From: Rhodoblastus sp963804045
GTDB lineage: Bacteria > Pseudomonadota > Alphaproteobacteria > Rhizobiales > Beijerinckiaceae
Length of the DNA: 64,000 bases
Reading direction: 5' to 3'
Assembly: GCA_963804045.1 (NCBI GenBank)
Contig: CAWDOR010000023.1
Span: 62,001 to 126,000 of the forward strand
Part shown: piece by piece, positions 51,355 to 59,667 of the stretch
How the letters are laid out: each line of letters starts with the position of its first letter
How positions within the stretch are numbered: the stretch's first letter is position 1
Position numbers and translations under genes: made by a program
The notes under the pieces: generated by a model
Seen by the model: the letters and a program-made list of their open reading frames with translations, nothing else
Databases searched by the model: none
Told to the model about the DNA's origin: nothing

Positions 51355-52173
51355 TCACTTTACCGTGAATTCGATGCGGCGGTTTTCGGCGCGGCCCTGT
51401 TCGGTGTCATTGCTGTCCACCGGCTTTTCCGCGCCATAGCCGGTCGCCGACAATTGCTCAGGCTTCGCGCCGCCCGCCTTGAGTAGATCGGCCACCGCCT
51501 GCGCGCGGGCCTGCGACAAGGCTTTGTTCTTTTCGGCGTCGCCGCTGGAATCGGTATGGCCGGAGACTTCGATGGTCACCGTCGTCGGGCAACGGCCGAG
51601 GATCGCGCCGATCTTGCCGATCAAGGTCTTGGATTGTTCGGAAATCCTGGCGCTGCCCGTGTCGAATTTGACATTTTCCTCGGCGACCAGGCCGCTGAGC
51701 GCGGTCTGGCATTGGCCCATGTCGAGCGGGCCGGCGGCGGGCAGGGCCTTGGCGGCGCCGATCGTGGCGGCCTTCTTCTCCGCCAGCGAGGCCGGCGCCG
51801 GCGCGGCGGCCGGAGCAGGGGCGGCGGGCGCCGGCGCGGCGCCGCCGGTGAACAGATAATGTGAGCAGGCCCAGACCAGACCGGCGACCACCAGCGGTCC
51901 CCACCAGAAGCCGCGCAATTTGAAGCCGCCGCCGACCAGCGCGCCAATGGCGAAAGCGAAGAACGACAGCGCCGCCGTGGTCAGCGCGCCGGCCAAGGGG
52001 CCGGCGAAGCCGAGCAAAGCGGCGATCAGGCCGAGTCCAAGCAGCAGCGAAAGCAGCACGATCCAGGTCGGGCGATGGCCGGAATCGTCATGATGCGCCG
52101 ATTTCGCGCCGAGAAAGCCGATGGCGGCGGCGACCGCCAGCCAGCCCCAATAGTGAGAAAGCAAGGAAACCAT
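51355..52173 (-). CDS. OmpA-family peptidoglycan-binding membrane protein
   Basis: 272 residues from ATG 52173. Three to four N-terminal hydrophobic helices (residues 1-115), an Ala/Pro linker, and a C-terminal OmpA domain (residues 160-272) with VKFDTGSARIS, IEVSGHTDSSGDAEKNKALSQARAQAVADLL and GYGAEKPVDSNDTEQGRAENRRIEFTV, the peptidoglycan-binding NxxLSxxRA/xxR signature. This is the inner-membrane-anchored rather than beta-barrel form. Confidence 0.88.
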   Translation of the reverse strand: MVSLLSHYWGWLAVAAAIGFLGAKSAHHDDSGHRPTWIVLLSLLLGLGLIAALLGFAGPLAGALTTAALSFFAFAIGALVGGGFKLRGFWWGPLVVAGLVWACSHYLFTGGAAPAPAAPAPAAAPAPASLAEKKAATIGAAKALPAAGPLDMGQCQTALSGLVAEENVKFDTGSARISEQSKTLIGKIGAILGRCPTTVTIEVSGHTDSSGDAEKNKALSQARAQAVADLLKAGGAKPEQLSATGYGAEKPVDSNDTEQGRAENRRIEFTVK

Positions 52174-52264
52174 GACTGCGGCCCTTTCGTCATCGCGCGG
52201 AAAATGCCGGGGAAGCTTAGCCGTTTCCGCGCGCCGCGCAATCGTCAAGAGGCAGGTCGAGGCC

Positions 52265-52295
52265 AAAAGAAAACGCCCGGCCGCGAGGCCGGGCG
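52265..52295 (-). terminator. Intrinsic terminator after the porin gene
   Basis: On the minus strand CGCCCGGCC/GGCCGGGCG arms (52295-52287 and 52282-52274) close around four bases, followed by TTTTCTTTT. Confidence 0.85.
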
Positions 52296-52319
52296 CTCGA
52301 TTCCGCCTGAGGGCGCCGA

Positions 52320-53017
52320 TCAATATTTGGCGACGACCGCCGATGGCGCGGCGCCGAATTTGTAGAACAGGCCGACCAGCACGGCGTTGGACTCGAAGAG
52401 GATCGGTCGAGGCCGGTCTTGGTCTGCGAGCCGAGATCGGCATAGCGATATTCGACCCGGGTGAACAGGTTCTGGGTATAGGCGTGATCCCAGCCAAAGC
52501 CGACGGTCCAGCCGGTGCGTCCGGTGTTGAAGGTCGTCGTCGTCGTGGAATATTTGGCGTTGGCGTCGCCAAAGGCCAGGCCGCCCGCGACATAGAGCAA
52601 GTCCTTGCCGACGCCCGCGCCGAGCTTGCCGCGAATGTCCGCGTCATAGGTTGAGGCGCCCGTGGCCACGGTCGCGCCATTGCCGGCGAGCGCCTTGCGG
52701 CTGCCGGCGAACACGCCGCCGGCGTCGCCCTCGAGGCCGATCACCGGGGCGAAGGCGTTATTGCACTTGGCGAACTGGTAATTATAGCCGATGGCGCCGC
52801 CGATCAGGCCGGCGGTGGCGACGGTCTTGTAGCCGCCGAAACCCGTGGCGTCGATTTCCGGGAAATAGAGCCCGCCTTCGACGCCGCCGTAGAAGCCGGT
52901 CCAGCTAAAGGCCGGCGCGGGCAGGGTCGGGGCCGATTTGGTCGAGGGCAGATCGGCGGCGAAAGCCTGGCCGGCAAGAGCGGCCATCGCGACGGTGGCA
53001 AGAACAATATGACGCAT
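52320..53017 (-). CDS. Omp25/RopB-like porin, one apparent frameshift near the end
   Basis: Signal peptide LATVAMAALAGQAFAADLP, then PAPAFSWTGFYGGVEGG and successive beta strands ending VEYRYADLGSQ, as in alphaproteobacterial opacity-like porins. Near 52405 the frame breaks at GACCGATCC. Restoring one base (GAC-TCG-ATC reading) yields ILFESNAVLVGLFYKFGA and a normal stop at 52320, giving 232 residues with an aromatic strand at the C-terminus. A terminator follows. Confidence 0.88.
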
Positions 53018-53423
53018 CGATTATCCCGGGTTTCGTCTTTTGAGCAATGTCCGGACGGGAGCAATGTCCAGATGGATCGGCGGCGATCATAAAACAGATT
53101 CGCGCCATGCCGTCAGGCCAAGGCGGCTCGTCGCGCCTAATCTTTGTGCGGATCGAATAAAAGCGCGGCAGACGCGCCCCTATCGGATGATTTTGGTGAG
53201 AATGACGACATTTTTGCCACAGGATCGGCGCGGAGCCCGCGAAGGCCGGCCGGCGCCGTCCCCCGCCGTCCGACAAAACGCAAAAAGCTGGCTCTTGCGG
53301 AAAATTGGTGTATAGAGACGCGATTGCGCCGCAGTCGCGTGGCGCAAGCGAAGAGTCGCGACCGCGCTGGACGACATCCCGGAGCGGCCGGACCTTTCGC
53401 CAGACCTATCGAAAGGACAGCCG
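53018..53423. other. Divergent intergenic region between the porin and rpsO
   Basis: 406 bases. GAGCAATGTCC is present twice as a direct repeat (53042-53052 and 53059-53069), 25-52 bp upstream of the porin ATG, with a 17-bp period. TATAGA (53323-53328) could be the -10 of the rpsO promoter, but its -35 is unclear. No gene is supported in this interval. Confidence 0.5.
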
Positions 53424-53693
53424 ATGTCGATCACCGCCGAGCGCAAGACCGCGCTCATTCAGGAATATGCCACCAAGCAGGGCGACACCGGTTCGCCGGA
53501 GGTGCAGGTCGCCATTCTGACCGAGCGCATCTCCAACCTCACCGGTCACTTCAAGACCCATGCGAAGGACAATCATTCGCGTCGCGGTCTGCTCAAGCTG
53601 GTTTCGCTGCGTCGTCAGCTTCTCGACTATCTCAAGAAGAATGACGAAGGCCGTTACAGGACGCTCATCGAGCGCCTCGGCATCCGCCGCTAA
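53424..53693 (+). CDS. rpsO: 30S ribosomal protein S15
   Basis: 89 residues, the universal length. SPEVQVAILTERISNLTGHFKTHAKDNHSRRGLLKLVSLRRQLLDYLKKND is the rRNA-binding helical core (central domain of 16S rRNA). Shine-Dalgarno GAAAGGA precedes the ATG. It is followed by a strong terminator and pnp, the conserved rpsO-pnp unit. Confidence 0.98.
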   Translation: MSITAERKTALIQEYATKQGDTGSPEVQVAILTERISNLTGHFKTHAKDNHSRRGLLKLVSLRRQLLDYLKKNDEGRYRTLIERLGIRR

Positions 53694-53703
53694 ATCTCGT
53701 GCT

Positions 53704-53733
53704 CGCGGCCGGCTTGTCCGGCCGCGATTTTTT
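53704..53733 (+). terminator. Intrinsic terminator between rpsO and pnp
   Basis: CGCGGCCGG (53704-53712) pairs with CCGGCCGCG (53718-53726) around CTTGT, then A and TTTTTT. In E. coli the equivalent rpsO-pnp terminator allows read-through into pnp. Confidence 0.88.
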
Positions 53734-53904
53734 CCAGGGCCGGTGTTCAATCGGCCCGAAACGCCGGCGGCAGGGGCCGCCGGAGATGGGTTCCCTGGAG
53801 AGCCCGGGTCCGACCGGACCATGGCAGGATCGCCAGAGGCCGCAAAAACGGCCTCTCGTCGTCTTGCACATGGTTGGCGCGCCCAACCCACGAAAGAGAG
53901 ACAT

Positions 53905-56058
53905 ATGTTCGAAATCCACCGCGAAGAACTGGAATGGTTCGGCCGCAAGCTGACCCTCGAGACCGGCCGCATCGCCCGCCAGGCCGACGGCGCCGTGTTC
54001 GCCTCCTATGGCGAGACCACCGTGCTCGCCACCATCGTTTCGGCCAAGGCCCCCAAGCCCGGCCAGGACTTCTTCCCGCTCACCGTCAACTATCAGGAAA
54101 AGGCCTTCGCCGCCGGCCGCATTCCCGGCGGCTATTTCAAGCGCGAGGGCCGTCCCACGGAACGCGAGACGCTGATCTCGCGCCTGATCGACCGTCCGAT
54201 CCGCCCGCTGTTCCCGGACGGCTATCGCAATGACACCCAGGTCATTGTCACCGTGCTCAGCCACGATCTGGAAAACGATCCCGACATTCTCGCCCTGGTC
54301 GCCGCCTCCGCCGCGCTGACCATTTCCGGCGTGCCCTTCATGGGCCCGGTGGGCGCCGCCCGCGTCGCCTATATCAATGGCGAGATCAAGGTGAACCCGA
54401 CCGTTGACGAGGCCAAGACCTCGGAACTCGACCTGGTCGTCGCCGGCACCGCCGACGCCGTGCTGATGGTCGAATCCGAAGCCAAGGAATTGTCGGAAGA
54501 GACCATGCTGGCCGCCGTGATGGCCGGTCACGCCGGCTTCCAGCCGGTGATCGAGGCGATCATCCGCCTCGCCGAACGCGCCGCCAAGGAGCCGCGCGAT
54601 CTCGCCGTCGTCGACAAGAGCGAAATCGAAAAGGCCGTCGCCGAGATCGCCGAGGCCGAGCTGCGCGAAGCCTATAAGATCACCGCCAAGCAGCAGCGCT
54701 ACGCCGCCGTGGACGCCGTCAAGGCCAAGGTCAACGCCGCCCTGTTCCCCGAAGGCGGCGAGGCCAGGTTCGACAAGCAGAAGGTGGCGGAAGTCTTCCA
54801 CGACCTGCAAGCCAAGGTCGTGCGCTGGAACATTCTCGACACCCATATCCGCATCGACGGCCGTAGCCTCGACACCGTGCGTCCGATCCTCAGCCAGGTC
54901 GGCATTTTGCCGCGCACCCACGGCTCCGCGATTTTTACCCGCGGCGAGACCCAGGCTCTGGTGGTCGCCACGCTGGGCACCGGCGAAGACGAGCAATATA
55001 TCGACTCGCTGGAAGGCACCTATAAGGAAAACTTCCTGCTGCACTACAACTTCCCGCCCTATTCGGTGGGTGAGACGGGCCGCATGGGTTCGCCCGGCCG
55101 CCGCGAGATCGGCCACGGCAAGCTCGCCTGGCGCGCGGTGCATCCGATGCTGCCGACGGCGGCGGAATTCCCCTACACGATCCGCGTCGTCTCGGAGATC
55201 ACCGAGTCCAACGGTTCGTCGTCGATGGCCACCGTCTGCGGCGCCTCGCTGGCGCTGATGGACGCGGGCGTGCCGCTGAAGCGTCCGACCGCTGGCATCG
55301 CCATGGGCCTGATCCTGGAAGGCGAGCGCTTCGCCGTGCTCTCCGACATTCTCGGCGACGAGGATCATCTCGGCGACATGGACTTCAAGGTGGCCGGCAC
55401 CGAGCATGGCGTCACCTCCTTGCAGATGGACATCAAGATCGCCGGCATCACCGAGGAGATCATGAAGGTCGCGCTCGCCCAGGCGAAGAACGGCCGTCTG
55501 CACATTCTCGGCGAAATGTCGAAGGCGCTGACCTCGGCCCGCGCCGAACTCGGCGAATTCGCGCCGCGCATCGAGACCATGAAGATCCCCACCGACAAGA
55601 TCCGCGAAGTCATCGGCTCCGGCGGCAAGGTGATCCGCGAGATCGTCGAAAAGACCGGCGCCAAGATCAACATCGACGACGACGGCACGGTGAAGATCGC
55701 CTCCAGCGACGGCAATTCGATCAAGGCGGCGATCGCCTGGATCAAGTCCATCGCCTCCGATCCGGAAATCGGCCAGATCTACGAAGGCACCGTGGTCAAG
55801 ACCACGGATTTCGGCGCCTTCGTCAATTTCTTCGGCGCCAAGGACGGTCTGGTCCATATTTCCCAGCTCGCCGCCACCCGCGTCGCCAAGACCACCGACG
55901 TGGTCAAGGAAGGCGACAAGGTCAAGGTCAAGCTGCTCGGCTTCGACGATCGCGGCAAGGTCCGCCTGTCCATGCGCGTCGTCGACCAGCAGACCGGCGA
56001 GGATCTGGAAGCCAAGGAAAAGGCTGAAGCCAAGGAAAAGGCCGAAGAACAGGCCTGA
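53905..56058 (+). CDS. pnp: Polyribonucleotide nucleotidyltransferase (PNPase)
   Basis: 3'-5' phosphorolytic exoribonuclease of the RNA degradosome. 717 residues, with two RNase PH domains (GETTVLATIVSA; RGETQALVVATLGTGEDE), the central helical domain, then a KH domain (IREVIGSGGKVIREIVEKTGAKINIDDDG) and an S1 domain (GQIYEGTVVKTTDFGAFVNFFGAKDGLVHISQL). The tail is a charged Lys/Glu/Ala repeat. The ATG at 53905 follows GAAAGAGAG. Second gene of rpsO-pnp; terminators follow at about 56131-56155. Confidence 0.98.
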   Translation: MFEIHREELEWFGRKLTLETGRIARQADGAVFASYGETTVLATIVSAKAPKPGQDFFPLTVNYQEKAFAAGRIPGGYFKREGRPTERETLISRLIDRPIRPLFPDGYRNDTQVIVTVLSHDLENDPDILALVAASAALTISGVPFMGPVGAARVAYINGEIKVNPTVDEAKTSELDLVVAGTADAVLMVESEAKELSEETMLAAVMAGHAGFQPVIEAIIRLAERAAKEPRDLAVVDKSEIEKAVAEIAEAELREAYKITAKQQRYAAVDAVKAKVNAALFPEGGEARFDKQKVAEVFHDLQAKVVRWNILDTHIRIDGRSLDTVRPILSQVGILPRTHGSAIFTRGETQALVVATLGTGEDEQYIDSLEGTYKENFLLHYNFPPYSVGETGRMGSPGRREIGHGKLAWRAVHPMLPTAAEFPYTIRVVSEITESNGSSSMATVCGASLALMDAGVPLKRPTAGIAMGLILEGERFAVLSDILGDEDHLGDMDFKVAGTEHGVTSLQMDIKIAGITEEIMKVALAQAKNGRLHILGEMSKALTSARAELGEFAPRIETMKIPTDKIREVIGSGGKVIREIVEKTGAKINIDDDGTVKIASSDGNSIKAAIAWIKSIASDPEIGQIYEGTVVKTTDFGAFVNFFGAKDGLVHISQLAATRVAKTTDVVKEGDKVKVKLLGFDDRGKVRLSMRVVDQQTGEDLEAKEKAEAKEKAEEQA

Positions 56059-56130
56059 TCCCGACCCGGCGAAGAGATGGAGGCCGCCTGCGGGCGGCCT
56101 CGACTTCCGGCAAAATCACTTTCCGACAAA

Positions 56131-56155
56131 CCCCTGGCGCGAGCCGGGGGTTTTT
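56131..56155 (+). terminator. Intrinsic terminator after pnp
   Basis: CCCCTGGC (56131-56138) and GCCGGGGG (56143-56150), with one G-T pair, close around GCGA; TTTTT follows. A second GC-rich hairpin lacking a T-run lies at about 56084-56100. Confidence 0.8.
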
Positions 56156-56186
56156 GTTTCGAGGGCAGGCCGGCGCCGCCAAACCA

Positions 56187-56215
56187 AAAGAAAAACCCCG
56201 CCGGGAATGGCGGGG
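56187..56215 (-). terminator. Intrinsic terminator after the autotransporter gene
   Basis: On the minus strand CCCCGCC/GGCGGGG arms (56215-56209 and 56202-56196) close around six bases, followed by TTTTTCTTTT. It ends transcription of the gene stopping at 56250. Confidence 0.85.
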
Positions 56216-56249
56216 TTGTCGGCTCGTTGTCTTCTGGCGATGGTCCGGT

Positions 56250-59200
56250 TTAGAAGGCGTATTTGAACCCGGCCTGGCCGCCGTAATAGGTGGCGCGGTC
56301 GCCGAATTCGCCCTGGAACTTGGCGAACAAAGTGACGCCCTGGCCGTCGGTCAGTTGCAAGCCCGCCTTGATCTGGGCGAGATCGCTGGCGGCGCGCGGG
56401 CCGGCGACGGTGAAATCCGCGCCGGGCAGAGCGGCCAGCGCGCCGGTGGCGGTGCGGTTCGGCGAGAATTCATGCACCCAGGCGAGGCCCAGGTCCGGGG
56501 TCGCGGTCCAGCCCGAAATCACCGTCGCATTGCCGTTGAACTTGAAGCCGAGGAACAGCGGCGTGGACATGGTGGTCTTGGACAGCGTGCTCAAGGCGAA
56601 GGGGCTGGTCCCGCCGCCAGCGACGCTTTCCGTGTAGCCCGGGCTCGACAGCGAGGCGATTTCGCCGGCGATGAAGGGCGTCACCAGATAGCCGTCGATG
56701 TTGAGCTTGCGGCCAAATTCAAGGTGGGTGCGCGCTTCGAAGGAATTATAGCCCTCGTTCAGCGTCTGGGTCGTCAGGCCGCCGATGGCGACCGTGCGCG
56801 CGCCATTGGTCCGATAGGAGCCGAAGGTCTCGGAACCCTCGAGGTAATAGCCGTTGCTCAGGCCGTAAGCCGTGTAAATGCCGGCGTTGAAGCTGGAGAC
56901 ATCGCCGGAGGAGGCGAGCGCGGAGACATTGTAATGGGTTCCGGCGCCGCCGAGCGCGACGCCCACCAGCCAATTGCGCTGCAGCATATAGTCGAGGCCG
57001 GCGAGGCCGCCGAAGGTCGAACTGGTCGATCCCGGCGTCCCGCGCGCCGCGTCGCCGGAGATCGTCGCGCCGGCGCCGAGGAATTCACCCCACACGCGCC
57101 AGTCGCGGTCCCGCTCCGGCAGCGGACCCTTGACCACGATCGGGCTTTTTGTCGTGGGTTCCCCGGCATAGGCGAGGAAATGGGTGACGCCGGTGGCGTC
57201 GGGCCCGGAGCCGGAGAGACCGAAATCGGCCTGACCGGCGATGGCCCCGGCGACTTCAAAACCGGTTTGCAGCGCGGCCGTGTTGGCCTCGACGCGGCCG
57301 GCGCCGCCCAGCGCGTCGAAAGCTCCGGCTCCGGCGTTGATCAGGCCGGCATAGAGCGCCTGGCCCGCGCTGTTGCTGGCGAAGCTGGAGGCGGTGGCCG
57401 CGGCGTCGATGGCCGCGGCCACCGCCGACTGGTTCGGCGTTTGCGCGACGCCCGCGAGATTGGAGGTTAGCGTCAGGCTGAGCACGGGGTCGCCGGTGAC
57501 CGCCAGGCTGGCCTTTTCATAGCTGAGCATCGAACCGGTGACGCTCACCGAGCCGAGCGAAATGCTCTGGCCGGAGTCGGCGGAGACCAGCGTATAGGAG
57601 CCCGGCAGGAAATTGCCGCTCAAGGCGACCGAAGCGCCGCTCTGCAAGGCGACGGCGCCGCCATGCACGGTCAGGGTCGCGCCGGGCGTCGCGGTCAGGG
57701 TCGCGCCGCTCTGATAGGTCAGCCCTCCGGTGATGGTTCCGGCGCCGCCCAGAGAGCCGCCGCTCGAAACCGTGACGGCGGTGTTGACCTGATCGGCGGA
57801 GGCCAGCGTCAGCGCGCCGGTCACGCCGGAGAAATAGCCGGCGGCCGCATAGAGGTTGATGCGGCTCCAGTAGCTGAGCTGCGTGCCGTAGAAGGCTTGC
57901 AGCGCCTGGCCCTCGGTATTGTAGATGATCTGGTTGATCGTGCCGGTGGTCAGATTGGCGAGCGAACCGGCGCCCGACGATCCGCCATTGGCGGCGTTGG
58001 CGAGCGCCTGGGCCTGGGCGTTGCCCTGGCCGCCATAGACGGTCGAGAGCAGGATCGCGGCGGTCAGGCCCGTCGTATCCGTCATTTCGCGCGGCGCCTG
58101 GGCGTAAGTATAGGTCGGCAGGCCATAGGTCAGGCGATAGGCGTAAATCGCGGCGTTTTCCGCGCTCGCGCTCGCGCCGGTGACGCCATCGGCGGCGGCT
58201 TGATAGGCGTAGGTCGTCGCCGAGTAAGTGTTATAGGGATTGGTGGCGGCGCAGGCCGTGATCGATCCGCCGCAGCCGCTGGTTTGCGTGCCCAGATAGC
58301 CGTTGAGCGAGGTCGCCGCGCTGACGAACTGGCCGTTCAGGTTCAGCACGGTCGTGCTGCCATTGGCGTTGGTGTAATAATAGGGATTGGTCGCCTGGGT
58401 GCTTCCGGTCGCGGCGGTGGCGCTCAGCAATTGAACCAGATTGAATTGCACGAAAGAGCGGCTGGCGATGATGTCGAGCGGATAATGCACGCCGAGGTCG
58501 ATGCGGCTGTTGCCATATTCAGACCCGGCGAGCAGCATCGACTGGAAATTCTGCGGCGACATCATGCCGATCAGAATGGAGTCGGTGAAGGCATAGGTGG
58601 TGTGGCCGCTGGGAAACGACGGATTGGTGGTCAGGCCGGTGATGGCGTTCGGATCGTATTGGTCGATCTTTCCGGCGGCGACCTGAACCGGACGGGAATC
58701 GCCGTAAACGTCCTGGTTTGCCTGGGTGATGCTCACGCCATAGGCCATATCGTAAACGCTCGACGATCCCACGGCCGTGGTCGAGGGAATGCTGGAGCCG
58801 GTCGGGGCGACCGCCGTGCTGGTTCCATTCGCCGTGCCATTGGCGAAAAAATATTTCGCCACGCCGAGATCGGTCGAGTTGAAATTATAGGCGTTGACCA
58901 GAAGGTTGATGATGTTCTGGGTATTGTATTGACCCGTCAGCGCCGAATTGGCGCCGGTTCCCGCCGATGTCACATAAGCGCTGGTTCCCGCCGTCACCGC
59001 ATTCGGGCTCACCGCCGTCTGGAAGGCGGCGCCGAGATTGCCGAGACCGCCGACGCTCTGGGCCGGGGTGACGGTTCCGTTGACCGCGGTGACCGTCAAA
59101 TTGCCGCTGCCGCTGAAGCTTTGGCCATTCTGGACCGCCTGCGCGGGCAGGCCGCCGGCCAGGTTCGCGCCGGGGCCATAGTAGGAAAGCGCGTTATTGG

Positions 59201-59492
59201 CCAGCGTGATCGAAGTCGACGTCCCGCTGAAAATCGTCTTCTCGCTGATCGATTCCGCCTGGATGGCGGGCGAATTCGCCGCGGCGTTATTGGTGGCGAT
59301 CGCCTGGTTCAAGTTCGAAGTCAGCGTCGCCTGGCCGGCGCTGGTCGTATTCAGCGTAAGAAATGGCGAGAGCAGATTCAGGACATTGGCGTCGGATTGG
59401 GTGACCGTCGTCGAACCGGCGCGCGCCGGGCTCGCCGCGAGGCCGGCGGCCAAAATCAGGGCGAGGACGGAAATCTGGCTAGCATTACGCAT
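56250..59492 (-). CDS. Autotransporter with PAP2-type acid phosphatase passenger
   Basis: 1080 residues. Signal peptide (VLALILAAGLAASPARAG), then a passenger whose PAP2-superfamily motifs line up: GDSRP (about 267), NPSFPSGHTT (about 290-298), and NSRIDLGVHYPLDIIASR (about 328-344), i.e. SR-x5-H-x3-D. Together they form the vanadium-chloroperoxidase-like phosphatase site with nucleophilic His. Residues about 590-760 look like a repetitive beta linker (SSGGSLGGAGTITGG). The C-terminal ~280 residues (from WRVWGEFLGAGA) are an autotransporter beta-barrel ending in KYAF, with a terminal Phe as BAM substrates have. Predicted to display or release a phosphatase at the cell surface. Confidence 0.85.
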   Translation of the reverse strand: MRNASQISVLALILAAGLAASPARAGSTTVTQSDANVLNLLSPFLTLNTTSAGQATLTSNLNQAIATNNAAANSPAIQAESISEKTIFSGTSTSITLANNALSYYGPGANLAGGLPAQAVQNGQSFSGSGNLTVTAVNGTVTPAQSVGGLGNLGAAFQTAVSPNAVTAGTSAYVTSAGTGANSALTGQYNTQNIINLLVNAYNFNSTDLGVAKYFFANGTANGTSTAVAPTGSSIPSTTAVGSSSVYDMAYGVSITQANQDVYGDSRPVQVAAGKIDQYDPNAITGLTTNPSFPSGHTTYAFTDSILIGMMSPQNFQSMLLAGSEYGNSRIDLGVHYPLDIIASRSFVQFNLVQLLSATAATGSTQATNPYYYTNANGSTTVLNLNGQFVSAATSLNGYLGTQTSGCGGSITACAATNPYNTYSATTYAYQAAADGVTGASASAENAAIYAYRLTYGLPTYTYAQAPREMTDTTGLTAAILLSTVYGGQGNAQAQALANAANGGSSGAGSLANLTTGTINQIIYNTEGQALQAFYGTQLSYWSRINLYAAAGYFSGVTGALTLASADQVNTAVTVSSGGSLGGAGTITGGLTYQSGATLTATPGATLTVHGGAVALQSGASVALSGNFLPGSYTLVSADSGQSISLGSVSVTGSMLSYEKASLAVTGDPVLSLTLTSNLAGVAQTPNQSAVAAAIDAAATASSFASNSAGQALYAGLINAGAGAFDALGGAGRVEANTAALQTGFEVAGAIAGQADFGLSGSGPDATGVTHFLAYAGEPTTKSPIVVKGPLPERDRDWRVWGEFLGAGATISGDAARGTPGSTSSTFGGLAGLDYMLQRNWLVGVALGGAGTHYNVSALASSGDVSSFNAGIYTAYGLSNGYYLEGSETFGSYRTNGARTVAIGGLTTQTLNEGYNSFEARTHLEFGRKLNIDGYLVTPFIAGEIASLSSPGYTESVAGGGTSPFALSTLSKTTMSTPLFLGFKFNGNATVISGWTATPDLGLAWVHEFSPNRTATGALAALPGADFTVAGPRAASDLAQIKAGLQLTDGQGVTLFAKFQGEFGDRATYYGGQAGFKYAF

Positions 59493-59667
59493 GGGACGCC
59501 TCTTGGCTGGAAAGCTGAGGCGAGTCCTAAAGACGTCCTGTTCCGCGATTGCGACAATTTGGCGACCTAACGTAAAATGTTGCCATTGTTGCTGTTAGGC
59601 AACAAGCAAGACTTATGTCAGCAAGGTAACGATGTCATAATTATTTCGAATTACCATCTCAGTATCT

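Noticed and set aside
53665..55857. 730-codon open frame on the minus strand across pnp
   Set aside because: It is the antisense shadow of pnp in high-GC DNA; the plus-strand product is a textbook PNPase and the minus-strand translation has no recognisable domain.
57663..59570. 635-codon plus-strand frame opposite the autotransporter
   Set aside because: Mirror of a Gly/Ala-rich gene; the opposite strand has a signal peptide, phosphatase motifs and a barrel.
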